From Acidobacteriaceae bacterium TAA 166 (GTDB lineage Bacteria; Acidobacteriota; Terriglobia; Terriglobales; Acidobacteriaceae), in assembly GCA_000421065.1 (NCBI GenBank), contig ATWD01000003.1, positions 186,001 to 250,000 on the forward strand: 64,000 nucleotides of DNA, in the 5' to 3' direction. Positions 1-9,335 of this stretch are shown in pieces. The position numbers were made by a program, and so were the translations under genes. Numbering within the stretch: the first letter of the stretch is position 1; each line of letters begins with the position of its first letter. The notes beneath the pieces were generated by a model. That model was not told the origin of the DNA. It saw nothing but the letters and a program-made list of their open reading frames with translations, and made no database searches.

Positions 1-433
1 CGCATAGTAATCGCCACAACACTTGAACCGGAGTGCCACGACGTCAAGAGGGGAAACCGAGTGTTCGCAACGGGTTTGGTAGTCGACATCGACCCCGAGA
101 ACTCTCGGGATCGGTTTGCTCTGGGATGTCTGTTCGCCGGAATTCACCGGTTCTATTTTATGACGTGTTTGCTCGTTGGAATAGCTTCACGCAACACCTT
201 TTGAACAGTTCCTCTGTCGGATACTGACTCGCTTTGACTTGAAGCCGCGTGGACCGTCGATTCTGTGGTCGCGACAAGACGTTCGGGCTGTTGAGAAGGC
301 AATATGAGGGCCATCCATTACCGACACTTTTCGGAATAAAAGATTGAAAGACATGCCTGACTCTCAATGAGAGGTGGCACCATTTCACGCGGCCGATAGC
401 GTTCAATTATCTATGGACTGACCCGAATCCAAG
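1..433. other. Intergenic, no supported gene
   Basis: Short open frames exist on both strands (for example 158-406 on the minus strand), but none has a convincing ribosome binding site, domain or motif. It lies downstream of the winged-helix regulator. No strong hairpin with a T-tract was seen. Confidence 0.5.
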
Positions 434-2782
434 TCATTGTTCAGGCAGGTTGATTCTACGGAGTTCTTCGTGTGCCTGCTTCAGAAGCGGTTCATCTTGA
501 TCCGCATCCTTCCAGAGCGCAATGAATCTCTCACAGGCTGCCCGACTTTCCGCCCGTTTGCCTTCTTTTGCCAATGCACGGCCAAGCTGAAGGTGCGCCA
601 ACCTATAGAGATGAGAAAGTGGATCGACACCGCGATGATCGATGACCTTGCGAAACTCCTTCTCGGCAGCGGTTGGCTGATTTGCTTCAAGATAGGCTAC
701 GCCCCGCATATAAGGGATCTCAAGGGTACGAAGCTCGTAAGGTGCAGAGTTCCGTAGAGATTCAATCGCTTCCAATGGCCTGTGTTGATTGAGAAAGATA
801 GCCGCACGGATCTGGGGATTCTTGAAGTTATTCCACAGCGTATCTTCGGGGCGCCGCGCAAGCTCCTGCGTAAGGATCCTCTGCGCGCGCTCTGTCTCTC
901 CGAGGTACGCTAAGGCGACAAGAGGATCGATAAGTCCTTCTGGAATGTCCCTGGACTGAAGCAATGCACGGGCCTCGTTCATGTGGCCCGTCTCAACGAG
1001 AATTCGCGAAGAAGAGAGCTGGTAAATCGCATACTGCTGACTCGCTCCCTGTTGCTCAAAGGAGGTAGCAAGTTCAGAAATAATCCTCTGCCCCTGCCGG
1101 ACACGCCCTTCGGCGAAGGCCAGAAGAGCCTCGTTCAACTCGGCCCGGACGGCGGCACTGTGATTTCTTGCCCAGGCAATTTGCGCCGCCGCTCCGGCGG
1201 TATCGTCGCGAGCAACATCTACTTCCATCAGAACAGAGTGGAGATCGGCTCCGTCGATGTGTTTGGCGATGGCCTGATCACCAACAGATCTTGCGTCCTC
1301 CAGTTGCCCTGCATGGAGCAGTGCGCGGCAGAGAATTACATACGCGGTGGCATTGTCAGGATTCCGTTCCAAGGCTTTTCTAGCAAGAGGAATAGATTTC
1401 TCTGGCTGGCCAAGCTGAGTATAGATGTCGGCCGCGTTGTCTAATGCCGATAAATCTCCCGGATAGAGATCCTCCCAGTTGCGGAAATTGCGTAGAGCCT
1501 CCTCTGTGTTTCCAGTAACGTTCTTGTGATAGCTCGCAATGATAAAAAGTCGGTTTCGCTCGTCTGCAAAATCCCGTAACGCGTATGCTTTGGTGAGATT
1601 GGCGATAAGCTGTGCACGGTTGTTGCTGTTGCCATAGGTTGCAGCCATGTCTGCGTAGGCCACGGCGAACTTCGGGTCCAGATCAATGGCTCTCTGGAAG
1701 AGAGGAATCGCGTCGGCGTGTCTTCCTTGTAACGCAAGACGTCTGCCAGCAGAGTAATCTCGCAACGCTTCCAGCGAACCCGTGTTCTCATGCACGAGCG
1801 GCGTATTAAACTTTTGAATCGATGCCCGCGACTCGCCAAGCTTCTTCCTTATATTCGCAGCCACGGTATCGATAGCGTTAGGAATCTCATCCGCTGTACC
1901 AGCTTCAGCCTTACTAATTGCTAAGGAGTTTCCCGAGACACAATCGGTGGCGTCGACGGTAAGGAGATACTTCTGACCCAGTTTCGCAATAACGCCCCGG
2001 AGCGTAATCTGCGCGTTGTTGCGCAGGCAGACCTCCCGGGCCAGAGAGGGTGTCAACGGGGAATCTTTCTTTTGCTGCATCTGGGTCAACGTCTCTTGCA
2101 CATGGACCGGCGAAAGAAAGTTGAGGTAAGGGGATTGCTTGAGGTCTGAGGCTATGGCTGTGTTCAGCACGTCGGTCAGGCCTGGGTCTCCAGTGGAGTT
2201 CTCCATCTGTGAGAGCACGACGATGGGATCGGCAGGAAGGCGATGATAGTGCCTCCAGGTCAGGACGGAAGCGAGGGCGATAGCTCCCAGCGAGACGGTT
2301 GCACCGGCCAGCACCCAACCGGTGCGACGGCCGCTGGCAGAGACTCGCGTGGCTTCCTGCTCTTCCGTGACAACCGTCGTTCGAACCTTCTGCTCCTGAT
2401 ATAGAAGTCCATCTGTTTCGTTCACGTGGCCGTTCTGTAATCCGGCCGCGGCCCGAGATCGGGTAGGTGAGACGAGACGCACCGGATAGGCGAACTGGTA
2501 TCCCCTACCGGGCAACGTCACGATGTAGGCGCTCTCTCCGGGTTTGGCTGCCAGAGCCTTGCGCAGGGTTGAGATGCTCTGGACAAGACTGCTCTCGTCG
2601 ACATAGGTGTCAGACCACACGGACCTCAGCAATTCTTCCTTGCTAAGCACCTTGCCAGGGTCGCGGAGCAGGCATACAAGCACATCAAAGGCTCTCCGAT
2701 TCAATGGCAGTGTTTCGTCCCCACGTTTCACCGTGCGCGAAACCGTGTTCACCTCGAACTCCGCGAACTGAAAGATCTCCAT
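434..2782 (-). CDS. CadC-like winged-helix / TPR transmembrane regulator
   Basis: Probable membrane-anchored transcription regulator. The N-terminal ~100 residues form an OmpR/CadC-type winged helix (RRAFDVLVCLL, SKEELLRSVW, then LPGRGYQFAYPV at its end). A linker follows, then one membrane helix near residues 160-180 (GWVLAGATVSLGAIALASVL). The remaining ~600 residues are periplasmic and rich in TPR-like helix pairs (for example LDPKFAVAYADMAATYG, NPDNATAYVILCRALLHAGQ). This architecture is common in Acidobacteria. The start is placed at the ATG at 2782 behind AGGACA; a TTG three codons upstream is possible. The gene is divergent from the Cys-motif/NHL genes and may control them. The signal sensed by the TPR part cannot be told. 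Confidence 0.85.
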   Translation of the reverse strand: MEIFQFAEFEVNTVSRTVKRGDETLPLNRRAFDVLVCLLRDPGKVLSKEELLRSVWSDTYVDESSLVQSISTLRKALAAKPGESAYIVTLPGRGYQFAYPVRLVSPTRSRAAAGLQNGHVNETDGLLYQEQKVRTTVVTEEQEATRVSASGRRTGWVLAGATVSLGAIALASVLTWRHYHRLPADPIVVLSQMENSTGDPGLTDVLNTAIASDLKQSPYLNFLSPVHVQETLTQMQQKKDSPLTPSLAREVCLRNNAQITLRGVIAKLGQKYLLTVDATDCVSGNSLAISKAEAGTADEIPNAIDTVAANIRKKLGESRASIQKFNTPLVHENTGSLEALRDYSAGRRLALQGRHADAIPLFQRAIDLDPKFAVAYADMAATYGNSNNRAQLIANLTKAYALRDFADERNRLFIIASYHKNVTGNTEEALRNFRNWEDLYPGDLSALDNAADIYTQLGQPEKSIPLARKALERNPDNATAYVILCRALLHAGQLEDARSVGDQAIAKHIDGADLHSVLMEVDVARDDTAGAAAQIAWARNHSAAVRAELNEALLAFAEGRVRQGQRIISELATSFEQQGASQQYAIYQLSSSRILVETGHMNEARALLQSRDIPEGLIDPLVALAYLGETERAQRILTQELARRPEDTLWNNFKNPQIRAAIFLNQHRPLEAIESLRNSAPYELRTLEIPYMRGVAYLEANQPTAAEKEFRKVIDHRGVDPLSHLYRLAHLQLGRALAKEGKRAESRAACERFIALWKDADQDEPLLKQAHEELRRINLPEQ

Positions 2783-2958
2783 TATTTTCAATGTCCTAGC
2801 AAGTTCTGAAATCCCTTTTAGAAGTTGTCAGAAGTTGTTACTGGCATTTACGACACGACCAAGCCACGATCTCCGCAAGCGAAACAAACGACGCGGGCCT
2901 GGCAATTCGACTTTACCAATGGTCTGCGTTCTGAACAATTCCCAGCGGGGGGTGGACG

Positions 2959-3216
2959 ATGATCCAGCTCTATCGGTGGCTGCAAGAGCGCGCACATTTC
3001 CTCCGCCACGTCAGCCTGGAAGAGGACGGTACGCGCATGATGCGGCGGGAGATCACGGTGGAGCGGGAGGAAAGCACTCTTTGGATTGGCTCCATCTCCC
3101 GGCAAAACATGGAGGCCTGCCCATTCTGTGGCCAGAGTTTAACCGCGGCACGAGACTCAAACATTTCGGGAAAACCCGGAACCAAGAACGAAGAGACACC
3201 ACGGAGGATTCGGTGA
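2959..3216 (+). CDS. Small Cys-motif protein coupled to the NHL gene
   Basis: An 85-residue frame with ATG behind a G-rich ribosome binding site (GCGGGGGGTGG). Its TGA overlaps the GTG start of the next gene (GTGA), so the two are probably translationally coupled. It has no membrane segment or signal peptide. It is rich in charged residues (MMRREITVEREESTLW) and carries one CPFCG motif near residue 54, which could hold metal or a disulphide. I do not recognise a named family. The coupling and start site argue that it is real and not a shadow, although a larger open frame in another register spans it. Confidence 0.5.
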   Translation: MIQLYRWLQERAHFLRHVSLEEDGTRMMRREITVEREESTLWIGSISRQNMEACPFCGQSLTAARDSNISGKPGTKNEETPRRIR

Positions 3217-6200
3217 AAGATCAGATTTACTTCATTTCCGGGCACAGAATATGCCCCGGGAAACATGCTGGGACAATCTTGAAGAAGCTCCTCGTACATC
3301 ATCTTTCCTTAGTGCAGCTTCTGTCGGTGGTTCTGGTGGCACTCGGGATAGGCATGATGAGCACCGCGGCACAAGCACAGATTCCGATCACGGGGGCGGC
3401 GGGAGTGGGAGCGAGTGGAGGGGCCGCGTTCGATCACCATGGCAACGCCTATTACATTGGTGAATCCGCGCCTTCTTATATAAGCAACCAGGTATACAAG
3501 GTCACCTATTCGAACGGGACCTTCTCGGCTTCAACCCTGATTGCCACGCTGCCTCTGGCGGCGCAGCACCTGGCTGTCGATGACAGCGGGAACCTGTACG
3601 TGATCGGCTCCTACAACTCCCTACGGAAGGAGACGCTCTCCGGAGGTTCTTATACAGAGAGCGTGCTGTACACCGGATTGAGCAGCCCGCAGGCCATTGC
3701 GTTCGACGGCAGCGGGAACCTGTACGTCAAGGATGGCAACCGCATTCTCAAGGGATCGTCTTCCGGAGGCTTTAGCCAGATTGTTAGCGGCCTGAGTTTT
3801 GCCGGAGGGATGTCGGTGGACAGCGCCGGGAATATCTATGTCACCGACAGCGATAATAACCAGGTCCTGAAATACCCTTCATCTGGAGGCAACTCTCCGC
3901 AAACACTTGCCGTGACAGGCGATCTGAGCGCTCCGCGAGGCATTGCCGTGGATGATCATGGGACGATCTACGTCTCGGACTATAACCACGGGCGCGTGCT
4001 GAAGGAGACTCCATCCCCGGACGGCAGCTACACCGCGCGGTTGTTCGACAAATACACCTCACTCAGTGGCAGCCATGCGACAACAGATCTCGCGGCGAAC
4101 TCCGAGGGGGATGCGCTCATTGCCTTCCAGCCAAGCGGAAGCGGGGTTGGGGGTCTCCTTGGATACGAAACCTCGAGCCAGGACAAGGCGAGCTTCGACT
4201 TCACCTCAGTTCCGCTGGGAACCAACGCAACCAAGGCCGTGACATTGACGCTCGGCACAGGCGGCTCGCTGGACCACCTCAGCGTTACAACCCTGGGAGC
4301 GGGAGGCATGGACTTTGCCAGTGCGGACGGCGGAACCTGTGCAGCAGGTAGCACCTACTCCACAGGCGACACCTGCACGGTGAATGTGGTTTTCTCACCA
4401 CGCCAGGCCGGTGTGCGCTATGGCGCGGTCAGTCTTCTCGACGCTTCGGGCAATGTCCTCACTACGACCTATATCTATGGCACGGGGACCGGGCCACAGT
4501 TGACGCTCGATGCCTACCAAATCACCTATCTCGGTACGGCGTTTTCCAATCCAACCCTGAACACTCAGGCCGTGGCACGTGGAATAGCAGTCGATGCGGC
4601 CGGGGCAGTGTACCTCGCGGATTATGGGAACAAGCGCGTACTCAAAGAAGCTCTTTCGGGTAGTCCTGCAGAGACGGTAATCGCCGATGGATTGGCCGGA
4701 CCTCAGGGAATCGCCGTGGATGGCGCTGGAAACGTCTATGTCTCAGACGGTGTTGACTATGTCAGTGGTTCCGGTGATGTCCAGAGCAATGGAACCTTGC
4801 TGAAGCTCACGCCTTCCTCATCCGGAAATTACATCAGGACTACGCTTGCCAGCGGGCTGCAATATCCGCGTCAAATCGCGGTGGACAGCAACGGCAATCT
4901 CTACCTCGCTCAATACGGTGTTACTGGCGCCAATGCCTCCGCCATTCTGAAGTTCACTCTGTTGCCTACGGGAGACTATACGCAGAGCACGGCAGTGCAG
5001 ATCGAGGCTGACGGGATCGCGGTGGATGCCAACGGAAACCTCTATCTCGGTACCCCTGATAGTCAGGGCAATGGCGGCGTATATAAGGCCACCCGGACTG
5101 CGGAAGGTGATTATACGCTCGGTTCCAGCCAGCTCTTTTCCGGCTACGGAGGCGTTGCCCTTGACGGTGCGGGGAACGTGTACTCCATCAATTCAGCCAG
5201 CGGAGGCACCGCCCAGATCACCCGAGCGGTCGCGGCTCCCGATGGCACGTACACCACGACCGAGATCATCGCAATCTCCCGGGGCCGCAACGGCGATGAG
5301 ATTGCGGTCGATGGGGCCGGCAATGTGTACGTCACGGGAGCTGCTGCCTCGCAGCAGCAGCCAACAGGTGGAACATTCACGGTATATCCGGCGGCGAAGG
5401 TCACGATGGACAATCCATCGACGCTGGACTTCGGCTCAAACCAGGTTGGTCACGATCCCGGTTTCGGGAACGACCACTTTGTGTGGGTGGGAAATATTGG
5501 CACTGATCCGCTCACCTTCGCGGCGCCTGCAAGCGGCAACAATCCCACCCTCGCCCCCGCTGATTTCTATGTGGAATCAAACTATGGCGGCTGCACCCAG
5601 GCTGCGCCTGGTTCTGCGGTGACGCTGAGCACTGGGGAAAGTTGCCGATACCTCATCGACTTCAAGCCGTCGCGTGCGGGCGAGATCGATGGGACGATGA
5701 CCTTTACAGACAATGACCGAAACGTTGCCAATGCATCCCAGACAGTTTCTCTCAAAGGTTTAGGTGAGGGAGCTGGTTCGACCAATACTTTGTCGGTCAG
5801 TGTGCCGTCGCTCTCAATTAGTTCGGGGACAGCTGCAACTGTCCTGACGGCTACCATCTCTTTTACGGCGGGCGATCCGACCGGCGCAGTCACCTTCACG
5901 CTGAACGGAAGTTCACCGGTGACGGCGACGTGCAGCGCCGGGACGAACACGGAAAGCTGCACGGCAAGCTACCCCACCGCAACCCTCTCCGTGGGCTCCT
6001 ACCCCATCCCGGTCAGCATCGCGGCGGACTCGAACTACGGCGCCGCAAGCGGAACAGGCACGCTCACCGTGACTGCAGCCTCTTCCGGGCCGAAGGCTAT
6101 TCTCAGTCCTACGAATGGAGCCTTCGGTGGCGTGAGCGTTGGCAGCACCAGCGATCCGAAAGCCTTCACGCTTGCCAGTGGAGGCGATGTTGATCTCGCG

Positions 6201-7250
6201 ATCAGCTCCATCACCATCACTGGCGCGAATGCGTCTTCCTTCCGTATATCCGCGAACACCTGCGGCGAGACCCTGGCTCCGAGCCATAGCTGCTCGATCT
6301 ACGTGACCTTCGAACCCACTGCCGTAGGCGATGCAGCTGGAACGCTCTCCGTGGTAGACAGTGCGGGCACGCAAACGGCAACCCTCGACGGAGCTGGCAC
6401 GTCCGCCGCCGCGCCGCAGGCCAACCTATCTCCCACTAGTGTTTCCTTCGGTAGTGTGAATACCGGCGCTACAAGTACAACGCAGACATTCACCTTGAAG
6501 AACGGAGGCAGTGCCACTCTTCCTATCAACTCGATCCGCATCACTGGCACGGACGCATCGCTGTTCGTGATTGGCGGCAACACGTGCGGTTCTACGCTGG
6601 ATGCAGGAGGGTCGTGCTCCATCGGCGTATCCTTCAAGCCGTCTGCCGCGGGTGACGCAACTGCGACGCTCACAGTGGTAGACAGCATCGGCACACAAAC
6701 CGCCAGTCTGAGCGGCACGGGTATCGCAGGAAGCAGTGCTACTGACTTCCACATCGCTGTGGCGTCGAATCAGCAGACGGTACAACGCGGCGCTTCGGCC
6801 AGCTATGCAATCCAGCTTGTCTCAGCCGACCCCAGCAATCCATTCACCAGCGCGGTAACGCTCTCCGCAAGCGGACTGCCGGCTGGAGCATCCGCAACCT
6901 TCTCCCCCGCAAGTCTTGTGCCGGGAACAACGCAAGCCACAACCAGCACCATGACCGTCACGGTTCCGGTTTTGAGCGCGGAGTTAAAGGATTCGCCTCC
7001 GCGGCCGTTAGGCGGACTGCCGGCAGTAGCCTCACTGGCCTGCGTCATTGTGCTGTGGCCGCTCCGTCGCGGACGACGTGGTCTCAGTCTGCTCATTCTC
7101 CTCATCGTAGGAATTGCGTGCGCTGCAGGACTCACCGGCTGCGGAAGTGGAACGGGATTTGCGCCGCCTGGCTTAGCCTCCACGATCTCGGTGACAGGCA
7201 CAAGCGGAAGCACAACGCACACCACCACCGTCACGCTGAAGGTTAATTAG
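3213..7250 (+). CDS. Secreted NHL-repeat / choice-of-anchor D protein
   Basis: About 1345 residues. The frame is open back to 2835, but the GTG at 3213 is preferred: it follows ACGGAGGAT and starts a basic stretch plus hydrophobic segment (LVQLLSVVLVALGIGMM) ending in STAAQAQ, a plausible signal peptide. NHL-type beta-propeller repeats follow (GIAVDDHGTIYVSDYNHGR and many IAVDxxGNLY copies), in two blocks split by an ASPM/SPD-2/Hydin-like module. C-terminal modules are an Ig-like domain and two clear choice-of-anchor D repeats (SVGSTSDPKAFTL, NTGATSTTQTFTL). Near the end is a hydrophobic segment (LSLLILLIVGIACAAGL) followed by TGCGSG. This is a large envelope or adhesion-like protein. No catalytic motif is seen. 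The outer-membrane barrel gene follows after 9 bp. Confidence 0.85.
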   Translation: MKDQIYFISGHRICPGKHAGTILKKLLVHHLSLVQLLSVVLVALGIGMMSTAAQAQIPITGAAGVGASGGAAFDHHGNAYYIGESAPSYISNQVYKVTYSNGTFSASTLIATLPLAAQHLAVDDSGNLYVIGSYNSLRKETLSGGSYTESVLYTGLSSPQAIAFDGSGNLYVKDGNRILKGSSSGGFSQIVSGLSFAGGMSVDSAGNIYVTDSDNNQVLKYPSSGGNSPQTLAVTGDLSAPRGIAVDDHGTIYVSDYNHGRVLKETPSPDGSYTARLFDKYTSLSGSHATTDLAANSEGDALIAFQPSGSGVGGLLGYETSSQDKASFDFTSVPLGTNATKAVTLTLGTGGSLDHLSVTTLGAGGMDFASADGGTCAAGSTYSTGDTCTVNVVFSPRQAGVRYGAVSLLDASGNVLTTTYIYGTGTGPQLTLDAYQITYLGTAFSNPTLNTQAVARGIAVDAAGAVYLADYGNKRVLKEALSGSPAETVIADGLAGPQGIAVDGAGNVYVSDGVDYVSGSGDVQSNGTLLKLTPSSSGNYIRTTLASGLQYPRQIAVDSNGNLYLAQYGVTGANASAILKFTLLPTGDYTQSTAVQIEADGIAVDANGNLYLGTPDSQGNGGVYKATRTAEGDYTLGSSQLFSGYGGVALDGAGNVYSINSASGGTAQITRAVAAPDGTYTTTEIIAISRGRNGDEIAVDGAGNVYVTGAAASQQQPTGGTFTVYPAAKVTMDNPSTLDFGSNQVGHDPGFGNDHFVWVGNIGTDPLTFAAPASGNNPTLAPADFYVESNYGGCTQAAPGSAVTLSTGESCRYLIDFKPSRAGEIDGTMTFTDNDRNVANASQTVSLKGLGEGAGSTNTLSVSVPSLSISSGTAATVLTATISFTAGDPTGAVTFTLNGSSPVTATCSAGTNTESCTASYPTATLSVGSYPIPVSIAADSNYGAASGTGTLTVTAASSGPKAILSPTNGAFGGVSVGSTSDPKAFTLASGGDVDLAISSITITGANASSFRISANTCGETLAPSHSCSIYVTFEPTAVGDAAGTLSVVDSAGTQTATLDGAGTSAAAPQANLSPTSVSFGSVNTGATSTTQTFTLKNGGSATLPINSIRITGTDASLFVIGGNTCGSTLDAGGSCSIGVSFKPSAAGDATATLTVVDSIGTQTASLSGTGIAGSSATDFHIAVASNQQTVQRGASASYAIQLVSADPSNPFTSAVTLSASGLPAGASATFSPASLVPGTTQATTSTMTVTVPVLSAELKDSPPRPLGGLPAVASLACVIVLWPLRRGRRGLSLLILLIVGIACAAGLTGCGSGTGFAPPGLASTISVTGTSGSTTHTTTVTLKVN

Positions 7251-7259
7251 GAGACTGCC

Positions 7260-7844
7260 ATGATATTGAGCTTCCGTTTGAAGGGCCTGTTTGTCTTGTC
7301 TGCTGCTCTCGTAATGTTCGGTGCGCAGTCTTCTGTGGCGCAGCAACAGCATTCGATCTCCGTGGGCCTGAACTACACCTATGTGCGCACCAACCTGACT
7401 CCCGACTGCAACTGTTTCGGTCTGAATGGTGGCGGGGCAGAAGTCCAATTCAACCTCAGCCGTCAGCTTGCCTTGCTGGGCGATCTCACCGCGACACATC
7501 ACGGAGACGTCACCATCAACCATTACGACCTGACGCAGGTGACCTACGCAGGCGGCCTGCGATACTTTCCACCATCCTCCAGCCGTTTACATCCGTTTGG
7601 GGACCTGTTGTTCGGCGGGGCGCACGCTTCCGGCAGCCTCGCCCCAGATGCGACGGGCCACGGCGGCGCAAACGCCTTCGCGTTTGAAACGGGAGGAGGA
7701 GTCGGTATCACTATAGGACAGCGATGGACTCTCGTGCCTGTTCGCGCTTCCTATCTACTCACCACTTTCTCAAATGGACGCGACGATCATCAGAATGACC
7801 TGCGCCTCTCGGCGGGCATTCGGGTCCGATTGGATAGGCGATAG
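7260..7844 (+). CDS. Outer-membrane beta-barrel protein
   Basis: 194 residues with an N-terminal signal peptide (LFVLSAALVMFGAQSSVAQQ). Alternating-hydrophobicity strands typical of small opacity/OmpA-like 8-stranded barrels follow (SVGLNYTYVRTNL, GGGVGITIGQRW, LRLSAGIRVRL at the C-terminus). The ribosome binding site AGGAGA lies just after the NHL protein's stop, so the two likely form an operon. In the family such proteins sit in the outer membrane; a partnership with the NHL protein is inferred only from adjacency. Confidence 0.75.
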   Translation: MILSFRLKGLFVLSAALVMFGAQSSVAQQQHSISVGLNYTYVRTNLTPDCNCFGLNGGGAEVQFNLSRQLALLGDLTATHHGDVTINHYDLTQVTYAGGLRYFPPSSSRLHPFGDLLFGGAHASGSLAPDATGHGGANAFAFETGGGVGITIGQRWTLVPVRASYLLTTFSNGRDDHQNDLRLSAGIRVRLDRR

Positions 7845-7860
7845 CTATCGAGGAGACGGC

Positions 7861-8166
7861 ATGATTGAGAATATATCCCCATTCGGATTTGCTTCACCCG
7901 TGCGAGAAGCGAGTAATCCGAAGGAAGCGAATGCAAAGATCGACGGCTTTACCGAAGATCAGCGTTTCTTCCTCAGTGGAGCGCGTGTCACTCGCACAAA
8001 TGCCCGCGACGAGAAGCCTGCTCCTGCTCAATACAGGCTTTCATGCACCCGGCTCGCTGCGCGAGGTTGGTCCGCTTTCCAACATGAATGCCTTCGCGGG
8101 GTATTTCATTGCAAACCGGGCGATGAGATGGTGGGTACTGGACAAATGCAGGTAAATATATGGTGA
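7861..8166 (+). pseudogene. M13-family metallopeptidase, C-terminal remnant
   Basis: The region encodes pieces of a neprilysin/PepO-type C-terminus, but in two frames. One frame gives KIDGFTEDQRFFLSGARVTR (family: IDGFTPEQRFFLxxAQVWR). The next frame gives LLLNTGFHAPG and VGPLSNMNAFAG (family: LNTDPHxPGRFRVNGPLSNMPEFA). The first frame then resumes with CKPGDEMV (family: FxCKxGDxMV) and a final W. At least two frameshifts are needed, and the zinc-binding HExxH part and most of the ~650-residue enzyme are absent. A GAGGAGA ribosome binding site precedes the ATG at 7861, which may be fortuitous. Confidence 0.75.
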
Positions 8167-8182
8167 GGTTCCGGAGGGCATA

Positions 8183-8656
8183 ATGATGAAGACGAAACAG
8201 TGGATATTGATCGGGGCACTGGTGCTGGCTCGCCTGGGAAGCGCGCACGCGCAGGAACTGGATGGCGAGGCGAAGAAGAAGCTGGCCGTAGCCGGCGCAG
8301 CGGTCGGTAAGGCCATCAATGAGCATGACATTGCCGCGCTTGAAAAGCTCTGGTCGCCGAAACTGCTGGTCAATGGCCCCAACAACCACGTTCTGACCCG
8401 CGCCGAAGTCTTCGATGCGATCAAGCGCGACCAACTCAATTACGAGGACGGTTACAAGTCCACGCTGGAGAAGATCGAGTTCTACGGAAACATCGCCGTC
8501 ACGATGGCCGACGAAACTCTGGTTCCCGAGTTTGGACCCGACAAGGGCAAGACAATCCATCGCCGCAGCACCAACGTCTGGCAGTACGCCGATGGGGCGT
8601 GGACGATGATCGCTCGCCAGGCCACTATCTACGACCCGGATGCAAAGCATTACTGA
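8183..8656 (+). CDS. Exported NTF2-like (SnoaL/DUF4440) protein
   Basis: 157 residues. Signal peptide MKTKQWILIGALVLARLGSA with a likely cut after AHAQ, then a single NTF2-fold domain. Recognisable parts are the first helix with VGKAINEHDIAALEKLWSP and the C-terminal strand ending in GAWTMIARQATI. Strong ribosome binding site GGAGGG upstream. Proteins of this kind can be binding proteins or small enzymes; no specific substrate can be read here. A second NTF2-like gene follows 126 bp later. Confidence 0.75.
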   Translation: MMKTKQWILIGALVLARLGSAHAQELDGEAKKKLAVAGAAVGKAINEHDIAALEKLWSPKLLVNGPNNHVLTRAEVFDAIKRDQLNYEDGYKSTLEKIEFYGNIAVTMADETLVPEFGPDKGKTIHRRSTNVWQYADGAWTMIARQATIYDPDAKHY

Positions 8657-8782
8657 CAATGACATGCGGAATGTCCTGCTGATCTTTGCGATCCAATACC
8701 TTGCTTCTGAGCGGAACCGTTTGTCTGGAGGCAGGGTCAATGGGTTTTTGCACACCAGTGCGCGGAATGCTCCACGGGAGAA

Positions 8783-9286
8783 ATGATGCACCTCACTCGC
8801 CGCAATGCGTTGATCCTCGTTCCAATCCTTTGGATGTCTCTAAGCTCCATCGCCCAAACATCGTCGACTACGCTTAGAGCGACTTCCGCTGACACCGGTG
8901 CGATCGTCAACACCGTACAGTCCTGGTATTCCGCGGCGTCCGCAGGGGACAAAGGAAAGTTTTTCTCCTATGTGACTCCGGACTTCCAGATCTTCGACGA
9001 AGGCCGTCGCTTTACCGGCGAGGAGCTTTTCGCTCTTGGGAAGAAGCATCTGGCCGAGGGATCGAGGGCCAACTGGACAGTCAGTCACCCCGAGGTGAGT
9101 GTGGATTGCAATACAGCACTTGCCATCTTTACCACTCTCGGCTCCTTCAGCCATGCCGGACACGAACAGAAGGTCACGTTCCTGGAGTCAGCCGTGTTGA
9201 GGAAAGCAGAGGGGCGGTGGCGTATCGCCTTCTTCCACAGTACAGCGGCACCTGAAGCGCTGCCGCCTGCTTCGGAGAACAAGTAA
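8783..9286 (+). CDS. Exported NTF2-like (SnoaL) protein
   Basis: 167 residues. An N-terminal hydrophobic segment (ALILVPILWMSLSSIAQ) suggests export. A DUF4440/SnoaL-type fold follows: WYSAASAGDKGKFFSYVTPDF, EELFALGKKHL, and a C-terminal strand RWRIAFFHST. GGGAG precedes tandem ATGs at 8783 and 8786. It resembles the preceding gene in plan but not closely in sequence, so it is probably a separate family member and not a recent duplicate. Confidence 0.75.
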   Translation: MMHLTRRNALILVPILWMSLSSIAQTSSTTLRATSADTGAIVNTVQSWYSAASAGDKGKFFSYVTPDFQIFDEGRRFTGEELFALGKKHLAEGSRANWTVSHPEVSVDCNTALAIFTTLGSFSHAGHEQKVTFLESAVLRKAEGRWRIAFFHSTAAPEALPPASENK

Positions 9287-9335
9287 GTGCGGAAAGTCAT
9301 CGCAAGTCGAACCTTACGGCATGAGGAAAAGCGAC

